Part shown: positions 36,147 to 47,827 of the stretch, one piece after another
How the letters are laid out: each line of letters begins with the position of its first letter
How positions within the stretch are numbered: the stretch's first letter is position 1
NCBI GenBank assembly: GCA_905250125.1
Contig: CAJNOL010000869.1
Coordinates: 33,661-97,660 of the forward strand
Direction: 5' to 3'
Length of the DNA stretch: 64,000 bases
DNA from: Rotaria sordida
Lineage: Eukaryota > Rotifera > Eurotatoria > Philodinida > Philodinidae
Notes under the pieces: generated by a model
What the model was told of the DNA's origin: nothing
Databases searched by the model: none
What the model saw: the letters and a program-made list of their open reading frames with translations, nothing else
Program-made: the position numbers and the translations under genes

Positions 36147-38286
36147 TTTGATGAATGAAATCACATCTACAATCACAAAATGCACATCCTCACCTCTTGA
36201 CAAGTTTGTTTTTTCTCATATCGAGCCAGCATCACCAAAGAAAATGGAAGAAATGAACTTCGAGCAAAATTACTTACAAACGACTGATAACGACAAGAAA
36301 TTTTTAAGGCGCGAGTTAATTTTGAATTACATAAATAGCAGTCTTATCACTATCTCTGCATATGCTCGTGGATTGTCGATCGATGATAGTTGGCAGCATA
36401 TGGTAGTAATGGAATCGGTAAAAGAAAATAAAAGAAAGAGAAAAAAAAGAGTATGCGTTGCATTATCTGAGTGCAATCTATTTGGCCATACTGCTGTGTC
36501 AATATATGGAAATATATGGGACGCGTTTGTCTATGTGTTTTAATTTCATGATTTTATATATGTGTTTGGCACGAATGCCTAAAATGAATAAAAAAAAGAT
36601 ACGCATATTTTAGCCTCTAATAACGGCAAAATACAATACTTCACTACAAGAAATGTAATCGCTGCTACGTCATGAGCCGTTTCGATGTCCACAAGTGTAG
36701 TTTTTATTGATTAAAAAGAAAAAAAAACATGTGGGAACACTCGACAAAATAATCAGATGATTTACTCACGTATACTCTGTAGCAACTGTCAGCAAACAAA
36801 ACCTCTATATAGCTTCACACATTGCTGCTGATTCAGTGAAATATATCTTAGACAACAATGCTCATCTACAAGACATACTGTGAAGATCTAAACGTTTCTT
36901 AAAAAATAGATCCTTGTTATTGTTCCATTGCGTGATGTTTGCTTTATTCTGAAGCCGATCAAATCAATGTTTATGCAAGACAAAAGATAGATCTCTTTCA
37001 AAAGATAAAAAGAAAAACATTGAATGAAGATATTCTGCCATTGTATGGTGTGAGTGTGAGTATGGATATGGCGTAGTCGTAGTTTGTATAAAAATAGCAA
37101 GGACACTTACACAGACACGTGCTTCTTCTTGAAATAGGATTGAAAAGATTTTTTTTTCTTTTCTACCATTCTTAATCAGAGCAATCGAGAACTGACGAGA
37201 GAAAAAGCAACTTTCTTTTCTCTGTTCTGTTTGTTTACATGGTTGATTGCTTGAAGCACGCACAACTATTAAAAGTGTCTAAATGATTCGAACGCTGCAG
37301 CAGTAGAAATGTTAAAAAGCGTATGTAACAATGAAAACCACCATTCCTTGACAACGAACATTTTTCTTAGTGCATTAATTTGTCACATCCTAACTGACTC
37401 TTCTTTTTTCACTAAACTCAATACTACTGATGAAGTAAATAAGATTTGTTTAAACAAATAAAAGTATCTGATCGACAATATTACATTCTCGTTTTTTTCC
37501 ATCAAGCTCAATTGAAAAAGATCAATTAAAAAATCGAGCATTGCAATATTGAAACTCATTCCCCATCAATTCTATCTCAGTTAGCGGAATGTCTTTTTCA
37601 TTTTTTATTTCTATATAATCAAAGTTTTTAGTTTCAAAATAAATACGTTTCAGCAAATCGAAGCGACATGAAATGTTTCTATTCTTAGATTCTCTAGCTG
37701 ACAAACTTCATCGTCTTAAGTATGGGCATACTTTTTAATCGAATAATGAAAAATATAATGTACCAGTTGTAAGACTTTTTCTTATCAGCTCTTGCTATGA
37801 TCATCCTGGGGAGTTTTTTTTTACATGGATCACTAGAACCAATCCCTGGCTTTGGGTATGGAAGATACGAAGTGGAGGTTATTAATTCCGAATTATCATG
37901 AGAAACCAACAACTTTGAGTAGATTTTGCACAACAGAATTTCGTAGCTTTGAAAGTGTGAGAAACATGTTTTTTAAAAATGATATGCGATTTGGAATTTA
38001 AGTCATCTCAAAAACTTTTTTTCGCATTGAACAGATTCAAATCATTTGAAATTTATAGGGTTGTTGGAACTGAACTAAGGAGACGATGGTAAAATTTTCA
38101 GCCCTAGATTATGACGTTTGATGGAGATAAGAACAAGATAACTGTTGTTCTAAATTAGCTCTGAACAGTTTCATTGAGTGATATTAGAAAGATTTTATCG
38201 TGTCTAAAATAGTGTGAATTCCAAGTTGAAATAACCAAAGAGTTTTCAATTCAACTAGGTTCTATCTGTATTCTAGACTTTGTTAA
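36147..38286. other. Intergenic region, no gene recognised
   Basis: Divergent spacer between the EEP gene (-) and the heat-shock gene (+). A plus-strand open frame continues to 36543 from antisense of the EEP gene but has no domain. A TG-rich stretch at 37050-37075 lacks a clear CA partner. Confidence 0.45.
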
Positions 38287-39211
38287 ATGACAATGTCATC
38301 ATTACCAGTGAATCGCTATCGTCGTCGTTCAAGTGATAAAAAACTTGATTCTGATACTTTTGGAAATGATTTTGAATTGTTTGATCCATGGACAGATATT
38401 AATTTAAGTGCACCAATATCATTTCGTTGGATTAATCAACCAAAACGCCAAAAAGAACACAAGGATAAGATTGCACCAGCATTACAGTTACCAAAATATG
38501 GAGAAAAATTTCGTGTAAAACTGGATATTTCGGATTTTAATCCAGAGACTATCAAAACAACAATTGAAGGTCGTCTTTTAATTATAGAAGCGAAAAAGAA
38601 ACATCATCATAATCATAGTGAGAATACCAAAGAACAAAAAATATATGATTTACCTGAAACGGTTTATGAACATGCTGGTAAGATATGTAAAATTGTTCAA
38701 AATTTCTAATTTATATTTCTAATTTAAATATTTAGATGCAGATCACTTGGTATCTTATGTAACATTAAACAATCTGTTGATTGTAGATATACCACTACGT
38801 AATCGTGAACATGAACAACGTTATCTTCAGTCATCATCACAAGCAAGTAATAGTCATCATTTACTTCCATATGGTCAATATCGTGATCAATCATTCAATT
38901 ATCATCATTTTCATACATCAGCTTTTACACCAAAAGTTGTTGATGCAGAAGAACATAAAAAAAAATTACAAATGTCTGTACCTATGAAAAATTATCATCC
39001 TGAACACATTAAAGTATCAGTCAAAAATAATGATCTGATTATACAAGGTGAACACATATCAAAGGATAGTTCATATTTAGGAAAAACTTATTTTTACAAA
39101 TCGATTACCCTTCCACCGGGTACACAAACTGATCATTTGCAATCTCATTTAACACAAGATGGACATTTACAAATAGAAGCGCCATTTACTGAATATATTC
39201 CAAAAAATTGA
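38287..39211 (+). CDS. Small heat-shock protein with two alpha-crystallin domains
   Basis: Exons 38287-38677 and 38736-39211 join in phase across a 58-bp intron to give 288 aa. Domain 1 spans about 72-150 (YGEKFRVKLDISDFNPETIK, GRLLIIEAKK, then after the intron LVSYVTLNNLLIVDIPL). Domain 2 spans about 207-282 (KLQMSVPMKNYHPEHIKVSV, NDLIIQGEH, ITLPPGT, LTQDGHLQIEAP). Both keep the beta-strand landmarks of the fold, though domain 1 has a His-rich insert (KKKHHHNH). The N-terminus has a phosphorylatable RRRSS. sHSPs hold unfolding proteins in an ATP-independent way; a two-domain form is unusual and would fit the desiccation tolerance of bdelloids, which is inference. AATAAA at 39269-39274. Confidence 0.85.
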
Positions 39212-41200
39212 AGTTATTCATAAACAGAACAATTTGATGTCACTTTGTTTTAAACACGTTTTATCTGTAATAAATTTACATTTGCACTATTCTCATTTAG
39301 AAATAAGAATTTCATATTTTCTTCGACGTAGTGAGTGTACATCAACTAATGAATTTAGAAATACATCAAAAAGTGCTTTAGATTATTTAATTTGAATTGA
39401 ACGTCTCTTAATAAATTTTGTATATTTTTTGCGAATAACATTTGTCAACGATTATTTTATATGCCATTATAGGTTTGACCATATTGAGGGTATGAGTGTG
39501 GATGTTAGAGACCAGACACCCACACCCACACCCACACCCACACCCACTCTCTCGATGTTCAACGTTTTGAGCGCGACATCCGTAACTTTTTCTAAAATAT
39601 TTTATTCATTTCCAAAGCTCGAACCAAATCCTGTGGATCCTCTTCTTATCATCCTTTGACAAGGATACGCCGTGTCTTTTGTATTGCATGAATCATTCAC
39701 AGATTGAATGATGCACGTTCAATGTATTTTCATTCCAATATTTTCTATATTTTTTATTTTTCTAGGCACTCTTATTTCTTTTTTAATTGTTACTATGTTG
39801 CTATCGATCGTTTTCTATTTCATTGCATTTTTCGTTAGTTATTTTTATTTTGTTTTAATTTCATACTCTTATCGACTTCGTGCCGCTCAGCATCGAGATA
39901 TGCGATCTATATTTCGATCATTTCTTTCCACTTTAAGACCATGTTTCTTATTCCGTGTCAATACTTGTTTCTTTTCGGTGAACAATGCTATTTCAAAATG
40001 GCACTTGTGGTGCCTCTAAAAGCACATTCGAAAGATGGTGATAATTCACCTTGTCGTCTAACACAGGATATTTGATTATGGAGTTTCTGGAGCCTTGAGG
40101 AATCCTCCGGGACCCCAAACTCCTCGAATACATGATATCAACATTCCGGATATTCCAGCAGATAGTCCACGTGGAACTGTGTCCAGGGGTGTAAACTTCA
40201 TGCAAATTGAATGAATTATTGTTGAAATAGACTGTCTTGGCTTCGATAGATGAGTAAGGTCATCGACGCTAGAAGATAAGATCGTCCTTAGCGACTCGTA
40301 ACCTTGATGAAGAGCAAGCATTAATTGGTGCATTTTGTAGGTCTTCTTGAACTCTACAATCTTATGTTATTCTTGTTTTTATTGAACATACCGTTGTTGT
40401 TTCATATTCAAAATGCTGTCTGGGTTCGTCATAGTTATGATTTTAGCTCTCTTTTGTCCGCAAAAAGTACTTAGATGACCTATTGAAACATTTTGAGATA
40501 TCTTAACCGATCCAGTTTTTGACACTGAACACGAAACTGATGTCAGATTTTCGTTTTAGACTAGATTCGATGATATCTACAGAACATATATGTATGGCCA
40601 GATACAGGTTAGCAATATATGTGCTGATATTGATTTGTCCGTCCACCCCTCTTTTTGGCCGACATCTTTACTTTCAGGAGCTTTGTTTAATAAAAAAATC
40701 AGCTTGGAACGGCGCACTTTTCATATGAAAACCTCCAAAATATTGCATTTTCAAACAAATACATTTTTCATATTTTGATCGGTGTCTGACGTACGGCACC
40801 CCCAGAGAGAATATTTGTGTCTATGAAATAGGGTGGGTTTGGTGATCGGTAACATGTAATGACGATCATTTTTTCTCGCTCTAATTCAACAGCGATGTGT
40901 TCAATATTCAACGAAACTGAAAATTTAATCTCGCTTACATTGATATCATTGTGGATATAAACGCCAACCTCTGCAAATTTCTTTGAATATAGTGAATAAT
41001 TTGAGGTGAATGAATCTGATCATGTTCTATGCATGAGATTATAACTATCAATTATGAATCGTTATTTCGTAGTATTGTCTTCAATCCACGCCTCAGCCAG
41101 GTATATCAGATGAGCCTTCCTTGTCACATAATGCGATCGAAGTGCATTTAAATTTGAATTCATTCCTTCAATATTCTGTAAAAGTATGTTTACAAATTTC
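39212..41200. other. Intergenic region with hairpin and coding traces
   Basis: Contains TG/CA hairpin 3 (39486-39550). At 39708-40019 (+) an ATG-led frame is almost wholly hydrophobic for 50 residues then basic; at 40075-40214 (+) a frame reading PPGPQTPRIHDINIPDIPAD and ending TGA looks like the tail of a real protein, but a frameshift separates it from the preceding open frame. Possibly remains of one gene; not supported enough to call. Confidence 0.35.
39486..39550. repeat. TG/CA hairpin 3
   Basis: AGGGTATGAGTGTGGATG, short loop, then five CACACC units ending CCCACTCTC. The right arm is a pure (CCCACA)n run and the left arm is diverged. Confidence 0.75.
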
Positions 41201-41202
41201 GA

Positions 41203-41331
41203 AGGGTGTGGGTGCGGGTATGGGTGGGTGTGGGATGTGGCTGTAGTATGGCTGTGGACGTGAGTTATTCTTCTTCAATCACCCACACCTACACCTACAC
41301 CCCACACTCACACGCATATCCAGCTACACCC
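41203..41331. repeat. TG/CA hairpin 4 (largest)
   Basis: Left arm of about 65 bp (AGGGTGTGGGTGCGGGTATG, GGGTGTGGGATGTGGCTG) and right arm of about 55 bp (ACCCACACCTACACCTACAC, CAGCTACACCC) around an AT/TC-rich loop. Arms are imperfect reverse complements. Confidence 0.8.
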
Positions 41332-41374
41332 AAAGAGAGAATTTATCTTAAATAACAATACTGAAGGTTTCTAT

Positions 41375-41638
41375 TTATGAAAGTTCTCTTGTTATAATGA
41401 TAAGCATTTTTCTTTTTTTCTTTTTCTTGCTTTCTTCTACATGAGTCACTGCTGTTTTTGCTACTAAAATGACGAGAAGAAAACTTTCTATGCAAAATAC
41501 ATTTCTTTGACTTTCTCTCATATTTTTTACCTTTCCTTTTTTTTCGTGTCTGGAGAACACTACAGCATTTGCATTCATTGCATGTAAAAGAGAAAGAAGA
41601 AGTACACAAGAAAACGTTGGAAACAACTTCAACAACAT
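41375..41638 (-). CDS. Possible small secreted basic protein
   Basis: 87 codons from an ATG at 41638. Residues 1-25 look like a signal peptide (LLKLFPTFSCVLLLSLLHAM, cleavage after NANA). The remainder is Lys/Arg-rich with a second hydrophobic stretch (FLLVILVAKTA). A GT...AG pair inside (GGTAAAAAATATG to CATTTTAG) could be an intron but would bring an immediate stop. No family recognised; could be chance. Confidence 0.25.
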   Translation of the reverse strand: MLLKLFPTFSCVLLLSLLHAMNANAVVFSRHEKKGKVKNMRESQRNVFCIESFLLVILVAKTAVTHVEESKKKKKRKMLIIITRELS

Positions 41639-41639
41639 A

Positions 41640-43854
41640 TATTATAACACAGTCTGTTTACGGTAATGATTAATAAAACCATATCTTTCGATGTTACACT
41701 ATGAAATCAGCATGATCCTGAAGCGATAAAAGGATCTAAATAAATCAGTAGAATATTATAACTTAAAGTTTTTTTTTTCAATAAGCAATCAAAACATTAT
41801 TGATGACAATAAACTAATGAAACACAATAAAAAAGACATTAAAAAATTAGTAAGATGTATTGAATCATAAATAGACTTCTTTGACGAGAACAGAAAATTA
41901 AAAACAAATGAATTGTTACATTCTTTTTTTTCATTATCTTATTTTAAATCATGATTGGCAACAGTAGTATCTTCTGAACAGTCTAACGATAGAATACTGT
42001 CGATCAGAGTAGTCGGAAAGAAAATAGCAGTTGTGTGGTTGCAATGAAGCTTTTAGTAGAAATAGAATGACATGAGACTGTTGGTGTGAAGTGTCACTTT
42101 GGACGGGTGAGTGTAATATTTTGTTTTTAAACATTTTAGTTCTACATTTTCTCATGGAGATCTAGAATTTTTAAGAAACTAACTTCTTGCACAATGTAAT
42201 CACAGCACAGAAGAAAAATACAGCGAACTTCTCACTCACTATTTCTTAAATCTAATAAACTTATGATTGAATTTCTTTTATCTATGAATAATAAATTGTT
42301 CACCTTTATTGAGTTTATGCCAATAGAAATGGACTACTTTTTTTTTATTCACTTCATTTTCTTTTGCTTTCCTTTCAAAAGCCTTGAAAGCACGTGTTTT
42401 GTATTTATTAAAACATTTTTCTTCTACTTGAGCAAGCAAATATTATGATGCATACGCGGCTTTTTTACTTTCGCATTTTTTCTTAAGTCACTTCTCAGTA
42501 CGAGCGAAAATTACAACGGAGTGCAATATACTATATTTCTTTTGATTTATTTCTCAAGGTAAGAAGCAAAGATAGGAGAATAAAATGGCACGATCATGAA
42601 AAAATTTCCATGTCAGATGTTAAAACTTGAACTCTCCTAAATTGAGTGTAAGACTACTGTAGTATTGCTGAATCTTATCTGGATTCATATGTTTGAATTC
42701 AATTAACATCGATTCTTCTTTCCCTTGATTTATCATCATAAAATAGAACAATAAACGTGTGCTAGTATTTTTTCGAGGACAAACATTTCTTCTGTCATTC
42801 TTTATTCATAGTATTGAAGGTCTATGTTAAAAACTCTAGTTATTATCGATTAAATAATGTTGAGTCGAGTGAAGGAAATGTAAGATCACTAAAATAAAAG
42901 TTACACAACTTGAAACCAACATATCAGAAAGTTACTAATTAAGTGGTAGTCTGAAATAGCTGATCGTTTTTCATGTCATAGTATGTTTATCACGCTCGCT
43001 TGAATGAGGTTTGTGATCGACGTACTACTGGTTATAGTATATTTCATCATAATTATCAAAATTATAAATTTTAGCTTAAAAATTTGCAAAAATATTTAAT
43101 AGTTTGTGGTAGGGCGAAATGTTACAACGCCACATTGCCAATGTCTTCGTCAACGACATATCCTTCAATAGAGAGTGCTGCTTTTCGCATATCTATATGA
43201 ATTGTTCTTTCTTTTCTTTATTATACCACATGGTTCAGAATTTTGTTCTCTTCTACTCATTTTGATTCATTCTTCAAAAGAAATAAAGCATCATCGTGTG
43301 TTGCTGTATGCCAAAGAATGTGTGTGTGAGCTCTCGAATATATATTATATATGTTACGCCTTGTTTTTATTCCTTTCTTATTATTATTTTTCACTATGTT
43401 TGCAACAAAATGAATGTAAATGTAAGTGAAAAAGAGTAATTGAAAGTGAATAAACAATGGCGTATTGACTAAGACTGATAAAAATCGAGAGAAGGACGCA
43501 TATACTTGAACATGTGAGTTGATAATGAGACAACAGACCAATTTGTACTTGATATATCGAAAACAAAAATTTTTTAACGTGTCTTACCCTATGGTGCGGG
43601 ATCTGAAATATACTAAGAAGACATGCTTGTTTATTCACTCAGCAAAGTAAAAAAAGAGTTAAGATTGGTAAAAAATAACAATAGGACAAAGTTTGAGAAA
43701 TCTGATTGGAATTGATGATTTTTCATGTAAAAACAATTGAAATGATATTAGTACAGACAGATCTAAGAATCACATCCATAAAATTTGTTACTTTTTTAGT
43801 TCATTATTTTAATTCACTTATACTCTGTTTCTATTGAGCGTTTGTGAAATTTTC
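41640..43854. other. Intergenic region, nothing recognised
   Basis: 2.2 kb AT-rich spacer before the SNTX-like gene. Open frames here start at non-ATG codons and are Phe/Leu/Tyr low-complexity. Confidence 0.5.
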
Positions 43855-45471
43855 ATGAACAATCCTCTTAAAAGAAAAGCGAATTTCAATATTGACCATC
43901 CTTTTGAAAGATTATTAAATGATAATCAAGTTATACGTGATTTATCAGCACAACGAGACGCTAATATTGGTTATTTCTACAATGCGAGAGAAGATTCTAT
44001 CATCCGCCAAAGACCATTTCGGAATGACACCATAAGTAAAGCTTTAAAATCCGATACCGTATATTGCCAAGTACTCCATGGTAACCAACTTCAAGCTGGA
44101 AAGCTTCTTGATGAAATTGGTACCGATTATGACTTATGGCTGAGTTTGCTATTAAATATTGTTTCTACAGAAGGAATAAATGTATTATCAGATTCAGCAT
44201 TTAGTGTAAATAAAAACACTCGAATAATTCATTATTGCTACATAGCCAAAGAACAATGTATTATTGATGATATACATAAAGTTAAATCGAAAATACGAAG
44301 AGCAACAGTGAATCAACATCCAACGCACGTTGTTACTGGTATTAGAACAGGTGTTCGAGTGGTTATTATATTAGAATTATCTACAGAGAATAGGGCGAAT
44401 GATGCATTAAATTTAATAACTCACACATTACGAAATAATGATTTCAATATATTGAAAGATAAAAAAAGCTTGATATCTCAACTAATTTTCAAAAAAGTAT
44501 TTTCAAATATACAGCAACTAACTGGAGTCAAAACGATATTTGAGTTATGCAAACGAATAATTCAAACGAAACAGTTAGCCAATGATCATCGCCCGGTACA
44601 ATATTTTCTTCGTCCTATTCAATCGTTTTGTGTAAATTCTGCAAATAAGGCAGCGATTTATGCACCTTGGAATCAAGAGAATATTATGGCAATAAAAGAA
44701 TATTTACTCCCTTTATGTGTTAAAATAATGGTGCTACAAACATTTATTAATTCAAAAACAGTAGAATCATTTGGTAAAGAACTCACTTCACTATTTCATG
44801 AAAATAGAGAAGATATTCAAATCATCAGTAAAAATCTGTTAACTGGGATCAATCCAATTGATAAATTGTATTTAAAATTTCATTACAGAATGCTTAATGA
44901 AGGAGGAATACATGACAAATCGGTCGGAAAAGTCAAAGCTTCATTAAAAGAACAAATAGTTTGTTATCTTCGACGCCTTCAGCTATTCAAATACAAAATA
45001 GAATTCATTAAACAATTGGAAAAACAAAATATAAAATATTTGAATATGGAACATGTGTCAATCCAACCAAACGAGAATCTAACTGAAGCGTTGCGAAAAA
45101 TAATTAAGCCAAAAAAAGAAGAGCTCGTTTTCTGTTGTACTGAAGAGCTACTGAATGAAAATTTGCCGAAATGGATCCGATTCAGTTTCAAATGGATCAA
45201 AATGCACGCAAGATATGGTATATTAGATCTAACCTATGTAGATTTTTCTTATCAAAGTTCATTTATATTATCAAAAATAAAGATATTACTAATCGATCCA
45301 TTGAGTTCACCACATCGATCAAAATCATTAATGGCAGAACCCCATAAATCATCAAACGCACGACAAAAAGCTGATCGAGAAGAAAGAACTTCTCGTTTTG
45401 TTGAATCGCCCAGAAAATCTCGTTCAAATTTTTCGTCTAAGTCTATGAACTTTGAAACATCACACCAATGA
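43855..45471 (+). CDS. SNTX/MACPF-like domain protein
   Basis: 538 aa to a TGA at 45469-45471. ATG at 43855 is used; the frame upstream has no ATG. The N-terminal region resembles the MACPF-like domain shared by stonustoxin-type proteins and a wide group of non-venom animal proteins: GYFYNAREDSII near residue 40 and THVVTGIRTGVRVVIILEL near 165 fit that domain, and a helical region follows, as in that family. No signal peptide or transmembrane segment. The C-terminus is Ser/Arg-rich. Family members of this kind are numerous in non-venomous animals, so no toxic role is implied. The frame stays open for 60 codons after the TGA (to TAG at 45652). Similarity is by motif pattern only. Confidence 0.55.
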   Translation: MNNPLKRKANFNIDHPFERLLNDNQVIRDLSAQRDANIGYFYNAREDSIIRQRPFRNDTISKALKSDTVYCQVLHGNQLQAGKLLDEIGTDYDLWLSLLLNIVSTEGINVLSDSAFSVNKNTRIIHYCYIAKEQCIIDDIHKVKSKIRRATVNQHPTHVVTGIRTGVRVVIILELSTENRANDALNLITHTLRNNDFNILKDKKSLISQLIFKKVFSNIQQLTGVKTIFELCKRIIQTKQLANDHRPVQYFLRPIQSFCVNSANKAAIYAPWNQENIMAIKEYLLPLCVKIMVLQTFINSKTVESFGKELTSLFHENREDIQIISKNLLTGINPIDKLYLKFHYRMLNEGGIHDKSVGKVKASLKEQIVCYLRRLQLFKYKIEFIKQLEKQNIKYLNMEHVSIQPNENLTEALRKIIKPKKEELVFCCTEELLNENLPKWIRFSFKWIKMHARYGILDLTYVDFSYQSSFILSKIKILLIDPLSSPHRSKSLMAEPHKSSNARQKADREERTSRFVESPRKSRSNFSSKSMNFETSHQ

Positions 45472-45944
45472 CTCGAGGCTACACCTAATCGATCAGAAGC
45501 ACATATAAGAAGAGCACGTGCTGGAACAAATCGATTGGACAACATGGAAGTAGACCATAGTAACATCGGCCGATCGGCAGATACAATGCAAAGGAACCGT
45601 TACGCCAACTATCTGAAGAAAACAAAAAACTACATATTTTGTAAAATGCAGTAGATAAATGAAAATAAACGTAAATACCATATGTATCTGATGAACTAAT
45701 ATAATAATCAAATTTAGCATTTTCGACCAGTTTTTCTGAGTGGTAAATTCTGTTATCATCAATAACAAAGCGTCAATATCATAAATCATATAGTAATCAT
45801 AATAATAATAATGATAATAATGATAAAATAATAAGAATAATCGCTGTAGCCATAGTATAAATATATAAATATAAACCAGCATGAGCATCTACTAATGCAA
45901 TCATATAACAACGACATAAACAGATAACAATAATATCACGAAGT

Positions 45945-46007
45945 AGGTGTGTGGGTGTGGGTATCATCATGAGGAAAGCACTGACCCACATCCGCACACC
46001 CACACTC
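45945..46007. repeat. TG/CA hairpin 5
   Basis: AGGTGTGTGGGTGTGGGT, loop, then ACCCACATCCGCACACCCAC. To its right, minus-strand sequence up to about 46265 is open in two overlapping frames and looks like decayed coding DNA that stops at the hairpin. Confidence 0.8.
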
Positions 46008-46380
46008 TTCAGCACGTGTATCGTAACTGAGCGTCTTTACTTCATAGAAATATGCACCATTGAAGCCAACTGGTTGATGATATGTATCATGCTTTTCATT
46101 TGGATATCTACAGTGAAGCCCAACTGGCTGATCAAGTGTACGATCACGTAAACAAGTTAAATCTACTTGGCCATACGGCAACCGTTGACGTACAAAAACT
46201 ATGAGCATTTTGTAATTCTTTTGATATTTCAGTAACAATCTTTTCAAAACGCTCTCGATCGCTATCACAATTACGCTAATTTTAAGAAATCGATGTTTAT
46301 ATTTTCCGATGAAATATCTGTTCTTGAATATGATAATTCACTTGCTAACTCTGAGAGGAGCTTTGGGACCAGCAGTGCGG

Positions 46381-46436
46381 CTGTGGGTGCAGGTGCGAGT
46401 ATGGGTAAAATGGATCAACACCCAAATCCATTCCCC
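46381..46436. repeat. TG/CA hairpin 6
   Basis: CTGTGGGTGCAGGTGCGAGT ending ATGGGT, loop AAAATGGATCA, then ACACCCAAATCCATTCCCC. More diverged than its neighbours. Confidence 0.6.
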
Positions 46437-46660
46437 TAAATTGTCTTCATCAAACAGTTAGTAAAGATCATTAGAACACAGCTACAACGTACAAAAATGT
46501 TTGAAGAGTATATCACATTCAGGTCGGGTTCAAGTTAGTTTTCAGGTATTCGAGAAACTATCACAAAATTGGGCGTCATTACTTGCTAGGACTACATTCA
46601 AGCATGTATAAATGGATGCTCTTGTCGGTAAAACTTATCAAAGCCTCAGCCAAGTCACGA

Positions 46661-46724
46661 AAGTGTGGGTGTGGGTGCGGATTAATTGCGGAATGTGATT
46701 CACACCCACACCCACTCACACCCT
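46661..46724. repeat. TG/CA hairpin 7
   Basis: AAGTGTGGGTGTGGGTGCGG, loop, then CACACCCACACCCACTCACA. Its right end abuts the 3' end of the decayed gag-protease frame. Confidence 0.82.
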
Positions 46725-46734
46725 AGGTCAACGC

Positions 46735-47824
46735 AAAGAGTTTCAACGATGAGAGCATAAAAGGTAATCAGTTCTTAGACAAATTCCATAGAAAGTTTTA
46801 CTAAACATTTAGCTTGTAGAGGCATGACACCATCGGCGACCACAAATGAACGCGATGTTTCATCAACGTAGCGGAAGTCAGACGCACGTTGAAGAGCTTT
46901 GATACTGATACATGTGGCAGAAGCTTCGGGATCAATGAAAGTATTAAGTGGTGTGTTATTAATTGTAAATGTGGTATACAGAAGAAAAGGTTTGGATAAT
47001 TTAAAAAATGAAGTATTGAAGACAGCATCACCCGACACTGACTCCAACTTTAAAAAGAACAATCGCGAGCTGAGTGTCCTGACTTAGAACAACATTGACA
47101 GACAAGGATAGGAGATTGTCGAGATGATTACGTTTGTTCTTGCTGATATGAATTCGATGACGAATATCGAGGTGAATAATTAGTGTTGGTGGGAAAACGT
47201 AAATTATAACGTGATGCGTTGGTGTTTCGATAGTTGTTATCGTTATGATTATCATACGGTGTGAACTGATGGCGATTCGACGATGAGTAAGGAGGAGTGT
47301 CAAACGAAAAAGGAGAAACTTCAGAAGGAAACAGTGTAATAGATTGTGTATTCTGTTGCATGGCATCAAATGCTAGATAGGTATTTTCAAGATCCTTAGC
47401 CATTATCTCGAATTCTTCAGGATCCTTTGTCTTTTGTTTCAATAGATCAAGACGATAACTAGGATTTACTTTGACCGACAATAATTCTTATTTCATCGTT
47501 GAATTCATTTGTGGATCAGCTTCTTGAAATAATTTTCGCATCTCATTACAAAAACTTCGACCATCTCGTTGCAATGATTGAGCGCAAAAATTGAGCTTTT
47601 GCATTGCTGTACGAATACGATTTGGAGAATCAAATGTTTTTTTCGAAGTGGATGACAAACTCAGACCACGAGTTATTAAATTTCACTTTATTATCTTGAA
47701 ACCAATCAAGTGCACCTTTCTCCAACAGTTGAGAAATCATATCGAATCTCTTCGCGGCTGGAATTCCTGTTGTTTCAAATTTAATTTCAGGGCATTTCCA
47801 TGAGGCGTATACCATAAAAAACAC
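46735..47824 (-). pseudogene. Decayed gypsy-type LTR retrotransposon gag-protease
   Basis: Read from 47824 down. The first part is a Gag capsid-like region (KGALDWFQDNKVKF, WSEFVIHFEK). A frameshift follows at an A-run, then an in-frame TAA near 47489, then the second Gag part (DPEEFEIMAKDLENTYLAF). An Asn/Ser/Tyr-rich stretch leads to a CCHC zinc knuckle (CQCCSKSGHSARDC) near 47085-47045, then an aspartic protease with TPLNTFIDPEASATCIS, where the active-site DTGAS is changed to DPEAS. The frame is lost at about 46735, inside the protease, next to TG hairpin 7. No reverse transcriptase or LTRs seen. Clearly inactive. Confidence 0.78.
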
Positions 47825-47827
47825 AAA

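Noticed and set aside
36013-36543. 176-codon plus ORF
   Set aside because: First half is antisense of the EEP hydrolase; the rest has no domain.
39708-40019. Hydrophobic 103-codon plus ORF
   Set aside because: T-rich DNA gives Phe/Leu/Ile runs by chance; no homology recognised. Only mentioned as a trace.
43175-43429. 84-codon plus ORF
   Set aside because: Non-ATG start and low-complexity Phe/Leu/Tyr content.
45469-45471. Alternative genetic code with TGA as Trp
   Set aside because: M35 peptidase and the heat-shock gene end in TGA at the expected family length, so TGA is a normal stop.
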